Positions 9,265 to 18,154 are shown, counted from the first letter of the stretch. The stretch: 64,000 bases of DNA from Spirulina major PCC 6313 (GCF_001890765.1 NZ_KV878783.1:3376771-3440770), one strand, 5' to 3'. Numbers and translations are program-made. The notes: generated from the sequence alone by a model not told the origin.

Positions 9265-10486
9265 GGGTGCATCTCACTTTGGCGAATAGTTGATATGTAC
9301 TTACCTAGTTTTGGGCATCAGCGGTTAAGCTACCTCCCATAGCTACTCCCTGATTCAGATGACCCCAGAACAAAAGCGCCAACTCAAAGCCCACACCGAT
9401 GCCATCGCTGCTATCCTGCTCGCTGATGCCAAGGCCAAATGCCCCGAACGCCTAGAAACCCTCGAAGGCATCGAACTGACCGTCCGCCAGCAGATTCAAG
9501 CACACGTCAGTCCTCAAGTCGGTATTTTTTTATCGTCGATGGCAGCGGCACCACAGCCGGAAAATCCCGCACCTTAACCAGTATCCTAGGGGATTTGGTT
9601 TTGACGGCAAATCAAGCGAGCTACTACCAAGTCAAAGCCTACAGCCGTTGGAGTCCTGGCTTTGAGCGCTGTTGCCTGCTCCTTAGTGGTGCTCAGTCTT
9701 ACCAACGCGCCGCAGCAGATGTCGAGATCTTGACTGGACTGAAGATGTCTCGCAGCACCCATCAACGCCTAGTTCAGCGTCAAGATTTCCCTGACCTTGA
9801 GGTGAGTGAACCCAGTGAACCGGTCGAAGAGATGAGCCTTGATGGGGGCAAGGTTCGCTTGCGCACCCCCGAAGGAGAAGCCAGTGAATGGCGGGATTAC
9901 AAAGCTGTGAATCTCCATGGGCATGGGGTTGCCGCCTTCTTCGGGCAGAATGAGGATTTAGTGGCTTGGCTCCAAACTCAACTCATGGCAAGCCTAGTGG
10001 TTTGCCTGGGCGATGGTCATCCTGGGATTTGGAATCTATTTGCCCAAATTGGAGCGCAGCAGAACCGACTGGAAATTCTCGACTGGTATCACTTGATGGA
10101 GAACTTAGAGAAGGTTGGGGGTTCAGCGGCTCGTTTATCCCGAGTCAGAGGCCATTTATGGCGAGGAGATGTTGAGCAGGCGTTGGCTGAGTTTGATGAT
10201 TGGCAGCATCCACGAGTGGATAATTTCAGGGTCTATCTCAAGCGTCATTGCCACCGGATCGTCAATTACGACTACTACCAGTGCGAGGGGATCTCCATCG
10301 GGTCTGGGGCGGTTGAATCCACGGTGAAGCAGTTCTCAGGACGGTTGAAGCTGCCGGGAGCGCAATGGAAGCGGGAGAATGTGCCCCAGGTGTTGAAGCA
10401 CCGCAGTGCCTATCTCAATGGAGAGTTCTCTAGGATGCCGTGGCTGGCATGAGTATATCTACTCATCGCCAAATTGAGATGCACCC
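9265..10486 (+). mobile_element. Insertion sequence, 1222 bp, probably ISKra4 family (ISMich2-like)
   Basis: The ends are inverted: GGGTGCATCTCA at 9265-9276 and TGAGATGCACCC at 10475-10486, with partial matching further in (TTTGGCGA). The flanks carry the perfect 9-base direct repeat ATATTTAGG (9256-9264 and 10487-10495), the target duplication. With one G more or less at the left end the duplication could be read as 8 bases. The element holds one transposase gene split over two frames. GGG ends, size and transposase motifs fit the ISKra4 family; the family name is inference, the boundaries are seen directly. Confidence 0.9.
9359..10452 (+). CDS. Transposase made by -1 frameshift
   Basis: Frame A runs from ATG 9359 (MTPEQKRQLKAHTDAIAAIL) and stops at 9577. 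Frame B, one base back, is open through to 10452 and carries SLDGGKVRLRTP, VCLGDGHPGIWNLF, LDWYHLMENL and SGAVESTVKQFSGR, the acidic-residue and terminal motifs of the transposase. The frames meet at T TTT TTA (9526-9532), a canonical slippery heptamer. A -1 slip there gives the continuous sequence GIFFIVDGSGTTAGKSRTL and a protein of about 364 aa. Similar two-frame transposases are known in several IS families. The alternative is an inactivating indel in the T run, but its placement on a perfect slippery heptamer favours programmed frameshifting. The element is probably intact. Confidence 0.82.
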
Positions 10487-11176
10487 ATATTTAGGGTTAT
10501 GAAACGAACTACAGTGATGAATGGCATTCCCTATCGTGTGAATAAATTGCTCCGTGGGAATGTCTTCTGTCACGATATGATGATGCACATCAGACCATTG
10601 CAAAAACTCCACAAAATCATCAAAGGTGGGAAAGAGTGATTTCCAAATTTCAGTTTTAATAAACATGCGATAGGCTGACACAATCCGAGCGTAGGGATTC
10701 CGAACAAATGTGAATTTATAGGCCTGCCGTTGAATATCCTGGGGGATAGCTTCCCATCCCGTGCGGGCCGGAAAGTTGCCCGGCCGAGCCGCACAGGAAA
10801 TCACTTCGGGAATGGCTTCAAAGGTATGAATCAGAGATGTCCCCGCACATTTATGAATGTGCATAAAAATCCCTCGGATACGGGATCGATTTTGAGCAAT
10901 CACTTCACTGCCAAGGGGAGGTAATTCTGGCTCTGGTGACCATGATTTGACGACGGCGCTGAGATTTCGAGAGAGGATCGGGGGGGTGATTTCTTTGAGG
11001 ATGGCTTTATAGTGCTGGAGTGGCATGGTGAATGATAGATCTCGTGTTCAAGGCTAGATACAGAACTGAGTCGTTAATCTAAGCTGGGTCAGGAACGTGG
11101 ACTCCTTGCCCGAAAACATTTACGCATTTTAACGTAAATGCTTTGTGATATTTCTGACCGTTACCACTGAGCACAG

Positions 11177-11560
11177 GGAGGTAGTTAGGGCAGTGAGCGA
11201 GAAGCTCGCGCTACAGAGAATTACCGCAATGGTAGTAGTTAGGGCAGCGAGCTAGAAGCTCGCACTACAGAGAATTACCGCAATGGTAGTAGTTAGGGCA
11301 GCGAGCGAGAAGCTCGCGCTACAGAGAATTACCGCAATGGTAGTAGTTAGGGCAGTGAGCGAGAAGCTCGCGCTACAGAGAATTACCGCAATGGTAGTAG
11401 TTAGGGCAGCGAGCTAGAAGCTCGCACTACAGAGAATTACCGCAATGGTAGTAGTTAGGGCAGTGAGCGAGAAGCTCGCACTACAGAGAATTACCGCAAT
11501 GGTAGTAGTTAGGGCAGCGAGCTAGAAGCTCGCACTACAGAGAATTACCGCAATGGTAGT
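11177..11560. repeat. Tandem array, 54-bp unit, seven copies
   Basis: Seven contiguous copies of a 54-bp unit start near 11185, 11239, 11293, 11347, 11401, 11455 and 11509. Each holds GTTAGGGCAG, a hairpin of the type GCGAGCTAGAAGCTCGC, and CTACAGAGAATTACCGCAATGGTAGTA. Copies differ mainly inside the hairpin: the left arm is GTGAGCG, GCGAGCT or GCGAGCG, and the right arm is followed by GCT or ACT. No unique spacers separate the copies, so it is not CRISPR. No open frame spans it. Confidence 0.95.
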
Positions 11561-11580
11561 GTGAGCCTCTGGCTCACTCA

Positions 11581-11697
11581 TGCCAGATGTCAGATTCATG
11601 CCAGATGTCAGATTCACGCCAGATGTCAGATTCACGCCAGATGTCAGATTCATGCCAGATCTCAGATTCACGCCAGATGTCAGATTCATGCCAGATT
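11581..11697. repeat. Tandem array, 18-bp unit, six full copies plus a partial
   Basis: The unit TGCCAGATGTCAGATTCA is repeated from 11581, 11599, 11617, 11635, 11653 and 11671, with a seventh partial copy from 11689. Variation is confined to T/C at the first base and one G/C change in copy 5. The array directly follows the palindrome GTGAGCCTCTGGCTCAC (11560-11576), which ends the 54-bp array. The 18-bp period could code for six residues, but no gene encloses it. Confidence 0.95.
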
Positions 11698-11718
11698 AGC
11701 AATTTAGGTTATGTCTAG

Positions 11719-11937
11719 TCTGAGTACAGGACAAACGTTGAAATGTACGGCGGCATCTTGATTTTGATGGGGTGGGAGCATCCTGCTCCCTATTTTGTCT
11801 GATCCCAGCGGGCAAGATGCCCGCACTACAACAGACTATGGATTTTTAGGGAGCGTGTTGAGTTTTGCTATTGTTCCACCCAACTACGAAATCATCAGGG
11901 TTTCAGCCAAAGCCTGATTGTTTGTCCTGTACTCAGA
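11719..11937. mobile_element. 219-bp MITE with 18-bp terminal inverted repeats
   Basis: The left end TCTGAGTACAGGACAAAC (11719-11736) is perfectly inverted at the right end (11920-11937). The element is flanked by a perfect 7-base direct repeat TGTCTAG (11712-11718 and 11938-11944), consistent with target duplication. It has no transposase frame. Inside are two hairpins, GGGAGCATCCTGCTCCC and GCGGGCAAGATGCCCGC followed by ACTACA. It is a non-autonomous element that would need a transposase from elsewhere in the genome. Confidence 0.85.
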
Positions 11938-11978
11938 TGTCTAGTAGCCGTTTTAGAAGAAGGGGCGAGAGGATGAGG

Positions 11979-12017
11979 GCGATCGCGCTGCCTTGATGGT
12001 GGCGGTGGATCACCTCA
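11979..12017 (+). pseudogene. Possible copy of the alpha/beta hydrolase 3' end
   Basis: Read as codons, this stretch gives GDRAALMVAVDHLM, close to RDRAALLATVDHLT at the end of the hydrolase gene (about 8995-9037). The two DNA stretches share two identical blocks at the same spacing. It lies just past the second MITE border. The match is short and one block contains a HIP1 site, so chance is not excluded. Confidence 0.3.
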
Positions 12018-12069
12018 TGTTCTGTGGAAAACGGATCGTCACGATCGCGCCACATTTGAATTTTTCAAA

Positions 12070-12179
12070 ATGAAAAAATTATGAAAATACAGCGCATTGA
12101 TCTGGCTTAAAGATGAAAGAAATATGAAAGATAGAGACCACTGATTACCCATTTTTTCAAAATGAAAAGAATATGAAAA
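12070..12179 (+). promoter_or_regulatory. Three paired ATGAAA sites upstream of mntP (response-regulator-like operators)
   Basis: ATGAAA occurs in pairs exactly 11 bases apart at 12070/12081, 12113/12124 and 12162/12173, with a shared pattern ATGAAARRAATATGAAA. Direct repeats with a 10-11 base step are the usual target of OmpR/PhoB-type response regulators. The sites end about 77 bases before the mntP ATG. In Synechocystis the OmpR-type regulator ManR controls manganese uptake, so a manganese-linked regulator is a reasonable guess. The region is AT-rich, which weakens the case. Confidence 0.45.
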
Positions 12180-12255
12180 AGAAAGGCAATTCCAATCATT
12201 AGAATTCGATATAATTTGAGGCAAGTTCATAATTCTTAAGTGTTGAATTAATTGC

Positions 12256-12822
12256 ATGGAAGTCCTAACATTGTCACTCCTTGGGGTGGGTCTTGCTGCT
12301 GATGCGTTTACCGTTTCCGTCACCAGTGGCTTACTAATTCAGCGGATTAAACTGAACAAAGCTTTAAAAATTGCGTTGTTTTTTGGTGGCTTTCAAGCCC
12401 TGATGCCAATTTTAGGCTGGCTGATTGGGCTGAGTTTCCGGGAGTGGATTGTTGAAATTGACCATTGGGTTGTGTTTGGGGTCTTAGGCTATATTGGCGG
12501 CAAGATGATTTATGAAGCGGTGTGGGGTGACGATGAAACTGTGGCTTTTAATCCGCTGGAATTCTATACATTGCTAGGATTAGCGATCGCCACCAGTATC
12601 GACGCTCTCGCCACGGGTTTAGGGCTGGCCGTGATTCACACATCTATTTTTATGGCCGCCGCGTTAATCGGGATAATCACCTTTACCCTGTCGTTGATTG
12701 GTGTCTTTTTAGGCCATAAACTCGGAGATATTTTAAGCACGAAAGCGGATATTGTCGGGGGGGTAATTTTAATTGCCATTGGAGCGCGAATTCTGTGGGA
12801 GCATTTGGGACTGATCGCCTAG
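12256..12822 (+). CDS. mntP: Manganese efflux pump MntP
   Basis: This 188-aa protein has six predicted membrane helices in two related halves, as in the MntP (YebN) family. The first half has GLAADAFTVSV and the second GLAIATSIDALATGLGLA; these acidic membrane motifs are typical of the family and essential in E. coli MntP. It exports Mn2+ from the cytoplasm across the plasma or thylakoid membrane. The length matches the family norm of about 190 aa. It stands alone, convergent with the DUF255 gene, and three phased direct-repeat sites lie upstream. Manganese handling matters here because of the photosystem II cluster, but regulation is inferred only. Confidence 0.93.
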   Translation: MEVLTLSLLGVGLAADAFTVSVTSGLLIQRIKLNKALKIALFFGGFQALMPILGWLIGLSFREWIVEIDHWVVFGVLGYIGGKMIYEAVWGDDETVAFNPLEFYTLLGLAIATSIDALATGLGLAVIHTSIFMAAALIGIITFTLSLIGVFLGHKLGDILSTKADIVGGVILIAIGARILWEHLGLIA

Positions 12823-12834
12823 ATCAGTCCCAAA
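12804..12834. terminator. Hairpin between convergent mntP and DUF255 genes
   Basis: Perfect 13-base arms TTTGGGACTGATC (12804-12816) and GATCAGTCCCAAA (12822-12834) enclose a 5-base loop and overlap the mntP stop codon. It could end both convergent transcripts, although neither strand has a long T tract. Confidence 0.5.
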
Positions 12835-12846
12835 GGGTGCGGCAAT

Positions 12847-14892
12847 TTAGCCGGGGATGCCGTGACATTGGCGGAGTTGGCGGTTGAGCGCGTCCGGGGT
12901 GATGGAGGCGGGGAGACAGGTGAAGCCTTTGCACACCAGGGCGATCGCTTCTTCAGGCAATTCCGTATCAAGGCGATACAGGGCCACGGGCCAAAATTGG
13001 CGATTGAGATCGTGGAGTTGCTCAGGGCGCGATCGCACCGTCGTCCCATAAAGCCACCAATCCAACGCCCCGAACAAACTCGGACAGGCTGACGGCATCT
13101 CCTGAAGCACACCACTGAATGCTAAAAGTCCCTGCTCGGCTCGGTCTAGGTAGCGTGTCTCTTCGGTTAACACGGCCAACCGCACCAAGTTCGCCAACGC
13201 CACCCCATTGGCCGCCGGGGTGGCGTTGTCGATGTAGCTCCGTTCGCGAATGATCAAATCCTGATCAGCCCCGACGGCGTTAAAATAGCCCCCACTTTCT
13301 TCGCACCAGAGGGCGCGATCGAACTCAGCTTGCAGTGCGATCGCCGCCGTTTTCCAGTCTTCCTCTTGGCGCACTTGGTAGAGATCCAACAGGGCTTTAA
13401 TCGTCAGGGCATAGTCTTCCGCTTGGGCAGGAACCGAAGCAACGCCGTGGTAATTCAAGCGGTAAAACTGTCCATCGAGCCATTGCGATCGCACCAAAAA
13501 CCCCATCGCCTCAATGGCCAATAACCACGCCTGCTCATCCTCAAACACCGCCGCCACCCGCGCCAACCCGGAAATCATCAAGCTATTCCAGGCCGCGATC
13601 ATCTTCGTATCGGTGACGGCGGGGATGCGTCCCGGCCAGGGGTGGGTTTTAGCGGCGTGGTTATCCGCAGCCGGGGGGAAGGTGGTGACCTGTTCCGGCG
13701 TGGCTCCGTAGCGGACGGTGAAGAGTTTCGTTAACGCGGCTTCAACGCTGGGGGAGAGTTCGCCGCCGTCGAGGCGTTGGAGGACGTTGAAACCTTCAAA
13801 ATTTCCGGCCGGGGTGATGGTAAATTGGGCGGCGAGGCTGGTTAACTCTTCAGCGGTGAGAATCTGCTCAAGGTCAGCGTAAGACCAGACATAAAACGCC
13901 CCTTCTTCCGGTTCGGCATCGTCGGGGGTGCGGAAACTGTCGGCATCTTGGGCGGCGTAAAAGTAACCTGCGGGGGCGGTCATTTCGCGGGCGAGCCAGG
14001 CGATCGCCCCTTGGATGGCGCGGTGATAGGCGGGGTCTTGATGACCACTGCTCCAGAGGTTGGCGAGGTATTCGAGGATCTGCCCGTTGTCGTAGAGCAT
14101 TTTTTCAAAGTGGGGCACTGTCCAAGTGGCATCGACGGTGTAGCGATGGAAGCCGCCCGCAACGTGATCACAAATACCACCCAGGGCGATCGCATTGCCG
14201 CGATGTTGGGCAGCGGCGATCGCGTCCCCTTGGCCCGCCAAGCGGCTCCCACTGGCCACCACCGCAGCATAGGGAATCATCGGAAAACTGGGCGTGCCGG
14301 GGGGGCTGTTTTGGAGGATGCGGGTGCAGGTGGTGATGCCGTGGTGGAGGAGTTCGGGGGTAAGGGGGGTGTCGGTGGTGGGGAGAAGGGTGGATTTTTT
14401 GAGGGCGCTATAGATGCGGCCGGTGACGGTACTAAGTTTCTCTTTGTCGTCACGATAAAAGGCAAGCAGGGCATGGAGTAGATCGAAAAAAGCGGGGCGA
14501 CCGTAGCGGGCTTCGACGGGAAAATACGTGCCGCCGTAGAAGGGAATGCGATCGCTCGGTGTCAGCCAAATATTCAAGGGCCAACCGCCTTGGCCGGTCA
14601 TCATCTGGAGGGCTTGCATATAGATGCTGTCAATGTCCGGGCGTTCTTCGCGATCGACTTTAATCGGCAGAAAGTTTTCATTCATCAAGGCAGCGATCGC
14701 CCCATCCGAAAACGCCTCCCCTTCCATGACCGTACACCAGTGACAACTGGAATACCCAATCGAAAGAAAGATCGGCTTATCCTCTTGCCTGGCCTTGGTT
14801 AACGCCTCCTCACACCAGGGCCACCAATCAATCGGATTATCAGCATGTTTGCGGAGATAGAGGCTTTGACTATGGGCAAGGCGATTAGACAT
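12847..14892 (-). CDS. DUF255 thioredoxin-like protein (YyaL/SPATA20 family)
   Basis: This 681-aa protein begins [26 protein letters not shown], the conserved start of the DUF255 family. It has a thioredoxin-fold domain with the redox motif CHWC (Cys50 and Cys53), followed by [13 protein letters not shown]. Residues about 180-650 form an alpha/alpha six-hairpin glycosidase-like barrel, with [11 protein letters not shown] and the segment around [18 protein letters not shown]. The length is normal for the family. Its biochemical role is not established, so only a thioredoxin-like redox activity can be suggested. It stands on the minus strand, convergent with mntP. Confidence 0.93.
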   Translation of the reverse strand: MSNRLAHSQSLYLRKHADNPIDWWPWCEEALTKARQEDKPIFLSIGYSSCHWCTVMEGEAFSDGAIAALMNENFLPIKVDREERPDIDSIYMQALQMMTGQGGWPLNIWLTPSDRIPFYGGTYFPVEARYGRPAFFDLLHALLAFYRDDKEKLSTVTGRIYSALKKSTLLPTTDTPLTPELLHHGITTCTRILQNSPPGTPSFPMIPYAAVVASGSRLAGQGDAIAAAQHRGNAIALGGICDHVAGGFHRYTVDATWTVPHFEKMLYDNGQILEYLANLWSSGHQDPAYHRAIQGAIAWLAREMTAPAGYFYAAQDADSFRTPDDAEPEEGAFYVWSYADLEQILTAEELTSLAAQFTITPAGNFEGFNVLQRLDGGELSPSVEAALTKLFTVRYGATPEQVTTFPPAADNHAAKTHPWPGRIPAVTDTKMIAAWNSLMISGLARVAAVFEDEQAWLLAIEAMGFLVRSQWLDGQFYRLNYHGVASVPAQAEDYALTIKALLDLYQVRQEEDWKTAAIALQAEFDRALWCEESGGYFNAVGADQDLIIRERSYIDNATPAANGVALANLVRLAVLTEETRYLDRAEQGLLAFSGVLQEMPSACPSLFGALDWWLYGTTVRSRPEQLHDLNRQFWPVALYRLDTELPEEAIALVCKGFTCLPASITPDALNRQLRQCHGIPG

Positions 14893-14954
14893 CAGAACTT
14901 TAAAGAAAATTTACATTGGATGGTTCCGTGTTGCTGAGTGTATCGCATCTGTCC

Positions 14955-15884
14955 TTAGTCCCGTTCAGCCTCAGCCGGGAGAGGATGGGCGAGGGTGTGG
15001 CGCAGGGCTTGGCGGTGTTCTGGATGGGTGTAGAAGGATTGGAGACCTGACCAAGTGGAAAGGGCCGCGGTGCGATCGCGCTCCAACTGTGCCATCACCT
15101 CCGGTAAATCCCGGCGGCAATGTTTCACCTCAGCGGTTAAAAATGCCTCCAACACAAACCCATCTTGGAGATTACCCAGCACCGATTGAATCGCTTTGAT
15201 CCGTTTGAGGTGAGTGGTGTAGTCTTCGCCGTAGAGGGGCTGAAAGAGTTCGAGTTGATAGCGCGTTTCCTTAGCCTGTTTGCGCAGATCGTGGAGTTGT
15301 TCCACTTCGGCGAGGGCTTGTTCTAGGGGTAAAAAGAAACCCGGATGGATTAAAAAATGACTCACTTGGGGCGCAAGTAAATCCGCCACCATGCCATTGA
15401 TCGGCTGGGAGGCCAGGGGGGAATAGGTGGGATGGTCTAACCAAGTTTGGAGGGCTTTGCAGAGGTTTTGGTATTTGCCAGGGCGGGTTAGAGTGTGGCG
15501 CACGGTTTTGAACTGTTTGCGGTGATGGTGGCGGGTGGTTTTGGCGATCGCTTTTAACACCGCCTGCTCTGCGGGGGAACTCTCGCGAGCATAGCGGAGG
15601 AGAATCTCATTGAGCACATCTAGATCCCGTAACCGACCTAACACCCGCGCCACCTTGCTTACTGTGCGCCGCTGCACAATCTTCGGCAACTGCACCACAG
15701 GCGCGAACCCCGCCAAGGCCGATCGCAGCCGTCGCATTCCCACCCGCATCTGATGCACCGCTTCGGGATCTTTGTCTGTGATGACACCGGCTTCATGGCT
15801 GCGAATCTTGGTGCAATGGGTTGCGATCGCGCCGTAGGCCCAATCTCCCACGGTTTGGGCTGGGGTTGAGGTTGAATCATGCAT
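14955..15884 (-). CDS. CHAD domain protein
   Basis: This 309-aa protein matches the CHAD domain: DPEAVHQMRVGMRRLRSAL near residue 40, then RLRDLDVL, helical regions rich in His, Arg and Lys (RHHHRKQFKTVRHTL), and a second half with LHDLRKQAKETRYQLELF and IQSVLGNLQDG. CHAD domains are helical, bind inorganic polyphosphate through conserved basic residues and often localise to polyphosphate granules. No triphosphate tunnel (CYTH) domain is fused or adjacent, so it is a stand-alone CHAD protein. It lies 62 bases downstream of the DUF255 start on the same strand, but nothing links the two functionally. Confidence 0.9.
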   Translation of the reverse strand: MHDSTSTPAQTVGDWAYGAIATHCTKIRSHEAGVITDKDPEAVHQMRVGMRRLRSALAGFAPVVQLPKIVQRRTVSKVARVLGRLRDLDVLNEILLRYARESSPAEQAVLKAIAKTTRHHHRKQFKTVRHTLTRPGKYQNLCKALQTWLDHPTYSPLASQPINGMVADLLAPQVSHFLIHPGFFLPLEQALAEVEQLHDLRKQAKETRYQLELFQPLYGEDYTTHLKRIKAIQSVLGNLQDGFVLEAFLTAEVKHCRRDLPEVMAQLERDRTAALSTWSGLQSFYTHPEHRQALRHTLAHPLPAEAERD

Positions 15885-16069
15885 GAATTATCGTCCTGTT
15901 CCATGGCAGACTATGCACCTCATCCTAACGATGAACTCGACCTCATTTCTCACAGCCAAGGCTTTTGCGTTTTTCTGCCCGCTTGCCCCTGTGACCATTC
16001 CGCCAGATCACCTGTTTTCGCCTTAAAATAGAAGCTTGAACACACTCTATGGAGTATAAATTGGGAAGA

Positions 16070-16465
16070 ATGAAAAAAGTGGGTACTCATCTGGTTCTCG
16101 AAGCCTGGCAAGCGCCGGAATCACTGCTCAATGATCCTGACTGTATTCGTGGTGCATTGCTTGATGCGATCGCGGCAGGTGAGGCAACGTTGATCGATCT
16201 TTGTGTACACCAGTTTAGTCCCCACGGCGTAACCGCAACGGCCACCCTGGCCGAATCTCACATCGCGATTCACACTTGGCCAGAATATGGCTACTTTGCG
16301 GCTGACTTTTTCTTCTGTGGACAGGGTAAACCGACCCAGGCCGCAGACGTGTTACGCACTGCCATGCAGGCCCAAAAGGTCAGCATCCAAGAAATTGAAC
16401 GAGGGTTTCCCACAGCATTATCCCAAGCTGACGCATCCTTGCAACCCCTCCAACTCAGCCACTAA
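16070..16465 (+). CDS. speD: S-adenosylmethionine decarboxylase proenzyme
   Basis: The protein (about 131 aa from MKKVGTH) makes decarboxylated SAM for polyamine synthesis. The self-cleavage site is in LAESHIAIHTWPEYGY: the Glu62-Ser63 bond is cut and Ser63 becomes the pyruvoyl cofactor. The active-site Cys is in FFFCG (about Cys83). This is the short prokaryotic SpeD/SpeH type. The frame extends to an ATG at 16049 (MEYKLGR before MKK), but family proteins start at MKK, and GGAG lies 14 bases before it, so 16070 is preferred. The C-terminal tail is slightly longer than in the shortest members. The gene is alone, with no spermidine synthase beside it. Confidence 0.93.
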   Translation: MKKVGTHLVLEAWQAPESLLNDPDCIRGALLDAIAAGEATLIDLCVHQFSPHGVTATATLAESHIAIHTWPEYGYFAADFFFCGQGKPTQAADVLRTAMQAQKVSIQEIERGFPTALSQADASLQPLQLSH

Positions 16466-16599
16466 CGCCCCATCCTCGGCATCACAATCCCCATTGCTGC
16501 GGTCATTGTGAGTCCGACCCAGACCGAGACAAGGCGTGATGAGGGGGTGTCTTTCCTCATTTTTTGCAGAATCATGGATGTTATCGATCACGAGCCAGA

Positions 16600-17250
16600 T
16601 TAGCGATCGCACCTCACCACCTCATCGCTCACCTCGCCCCCCAATTCCCGCACCAATTTCGGCAGATCCTCTTTTAAAAAGACGGTGACTTGACCGCTGT
16701 AGTTGATCCCTGTTTCCGTCTGCGCCATATCGAGCCAAAAGGCATAGCGATCGCCCAATCGCACCTCCCCATAATTGCCCTCCACCCCTGGCAACCCCAG
16801 CCGCCGCGCCGTATCAATCACCTCCGCCCGTGGGTAGGCGTAGATCAACGCCCCTTGGTGATAGTCCTGATACACATCCAAGCCGTAGATCATCCGTAAC
16901 CCCAACTCCAGACGCTCCACCGGCACACCATTAACAAAATCCCGCAACACAAACGCCTCGGAACGAATCCGACCCCGGCGCGTGGGCGTGGCACAACTCC
17001 CCCGCGAGGCCACCCCCGATCGCCGTCCAGGGGGAAAAATCGACGCGGCAAACTCAAAGGTTTGCGACCCGCCATTGCTACGCCGCACCGACAGCCCATC
17101 CCCGATGGAGCCTTGTAAGGCCCCATTGCCCAGAATCCAGGCCGCGACGATTTCTGTCGGTTGGCCAGGCAGAGCCGCGCTAGGTAGACCATGCAGGCCG
17201 AGGCTGAGACTAGCCGGGAGTAAAGCAAGGCAAAGGCGACGAATCAGCAT
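16600..17250 (-). CDS. Conserved exported protein of unknown function
   Basis: This 216-aa protein starts with a signal peptide (MLIRRLCLALLPASLSLGLHGLPSAALP), with cleavage likely after the SAA-like motif near residue 26. The mature part is basic, has GGSQTFEFAASIFPPGRRSG and ends with a beta-rich segment, YAFWLDMAQTETGINYSGQVTVFLKEDLP. I do not recognise a named domain. The codon pattern and signal peptide support a real gene. The product should reach the periplasm, thylakoid lumen or cell surface. Confidence 0.65.
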   Translation of the reverse strand: MLIRRLCLALLPASLSLGLHGLPSAALPGQPTEIVAAWILGNGALQGSIGDGLSVRRSNGGSQTFEFAASIFPPGRRSGVASRGSCATPTRRGRIRSEAFVLRDFVNGVPVERLELGLRMIYGLDVYQDYHQGALIYAYPRAEVIDTARRLGLPGVEGNYGEVRLGDRYAFWLDMAQTETGINYSGQVTVFLKEDLPKLVRELGGEVSDEVVRCDR

Positions 17251-17384
17251 AGGACGGGTGATGAAGCAGGGCGATCTAATTATAGGCGGGAGATTGCGAT
17301 CGCATCATCCGAAGGAGCGGGCAGTGAGAGTCCAACTCAATGCATCCAGGCAACCCACTTGGGTTTAATTTTGCCCTGCTAGCC

Positions 17385-18119
17385 TCAGCGTTTTGAGCCG
17401 CCCTTCTGGACCCAATGACGCACCCCAATCCCCAGCATGATTCCTAGGATTAATACCAACCAAAACGCGAACCCCGGTACAGTTTCCCAGCCACTGATTA
17501 AATTCATGCCAAAGATGGACGCTAAAGCGGTGACGGGAAAAAATAGGGCGGCGATGATATTGAGGCGATCGCTCGCCCCCAACGCCGCCAAACTTAGCTC
17601 GGTTTGCTCCTCAGCCCGACGGGCAATGCTGTAATTCATCGCATTATTGGTACTTTCGTATAACAGGGCCAGACTGCGATTAATCTCATAGGCCCAATCC
17701 CGGAGATCGATTAGATCCGGATCATCGGGGATGCCTTCCCGTGCCGCCTGCAATGTGCTGTAAAGATTCTCACTGGCACGACGCAGGGGAACGATGGTTT
17801 CTAAGAGGTGAAAAAAGTCGGCGGCAGTTTGGGCCTGGGCATAGGCATCGCTCAGAGCGTTTTCCGCATTGCTGTAAGCCTGCAAATGCTTAATCAAAGG
17901 TTGTAATCCATAGTGACCCCCACTACTTTGCCAGTGGCCGGAGGGCGATCGCCAACAAAATACCGCTCGTCGCTCCGACTCCTGGGCTTGGGGTGCAGTA
18001 TGGAGGACTAAGAGCAAATGCCCTGCGGCTACCATGGCCCGCTGTTTTCCGGCCCTGCGTTGGCCCAAGCGGTTTTTGATTGTCGTCGGTAAGGCCCAAG
18101 AACTAGGAAGTTTACTCAT
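17385..18119 (-). CDS. CorA-like divalent cation transporter
   Basis: This 244-aa protein has the CorA family C-terminus: a long helical stretch with a stalk-like region (residues about 85-185), then two membrane helices. The first (about 186-205) ends in the signature GMN at 204-206, within SIFGMNLISG, and the second is about 216-236. GMN forms the selectivity entrance of CorA Mg2+ channels. The N-terminal cytoplasmic domain is much shorter than in E. coli CorA (316 aa), and the GMN is followed by LISG instead of the usual xxxPE. The ion transported is therefore uncertain. The gene is downstream of a terminator that separates it from gap. Confidence 0.8.
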   Translation of the reverse strand: MSKLPSSWALPTTIKNRLGQRRAGKQRAMVAAGHLLLVLHTAPQAQESERRAVFCWRSPSGHWQSSGGHYGLQPLIKHLQAYSNAENALSDAYAQAQTAADFFHLLETIVPLRRASENLYSTLQAAREGIPDDPDLIDLRDWAYEINRSLALLYESTNNAMNYSIARRAEEQTELSLAALGASDRLNIIAALFFPVTALASIFGMNLISGWETVPGFAFWLVLILGIMLGIGVRHWVQKGGSKR

Positions 18120-18154
18120 TTTGATTAATCAATTCTGGGGTGCGATCGCTCCTC

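Larger units (their letters stand above)
9040..11026 (-). pseudogene. Sulfotransferase-family gene interrupted by an IS
   Basis: The N-terminal part (11026 to 10487, 180 codons) carries FMHIHKCAGTSLI, the 5' phosphosulfate-binding loop, and FVRNPYARIVSAY, the 3' phosphate site, of the sulfotransferase family 2 fold. The C-terminal part (9255 to 9040) ends in DYRSYYSARTKAIIGKIYQ and FDYQF, typical of the same family. Removing 9265-10486 and one copy of the 9-base duplication joins the two parts in frame (HNPKY then RLEEMDCIG), giving an ancestral protein of about 251 aa. The enzyme would transfer sulfate from PAPS to a glycan or similar acceptor. As it stands, the product is cut after Tyr180 and lacks the C-terminal helices. 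The clean rejoining suggests a recent insertion. Confidence 0.9.

Noticed and set aside
11177-11560. CRISPR-like array
   Set aside because: The 54-bp units are contiguous and carry no unique spacers; no cas gene is in the window.
16462-16560. 32-aa minus-strand frame with one hydrophobic helix (MRKDTPSSRLVSVWVGL start)
   Set aside because: Overlaps the speD stop, has no ribosome site and matches no small photosynthetic subunit that I know.
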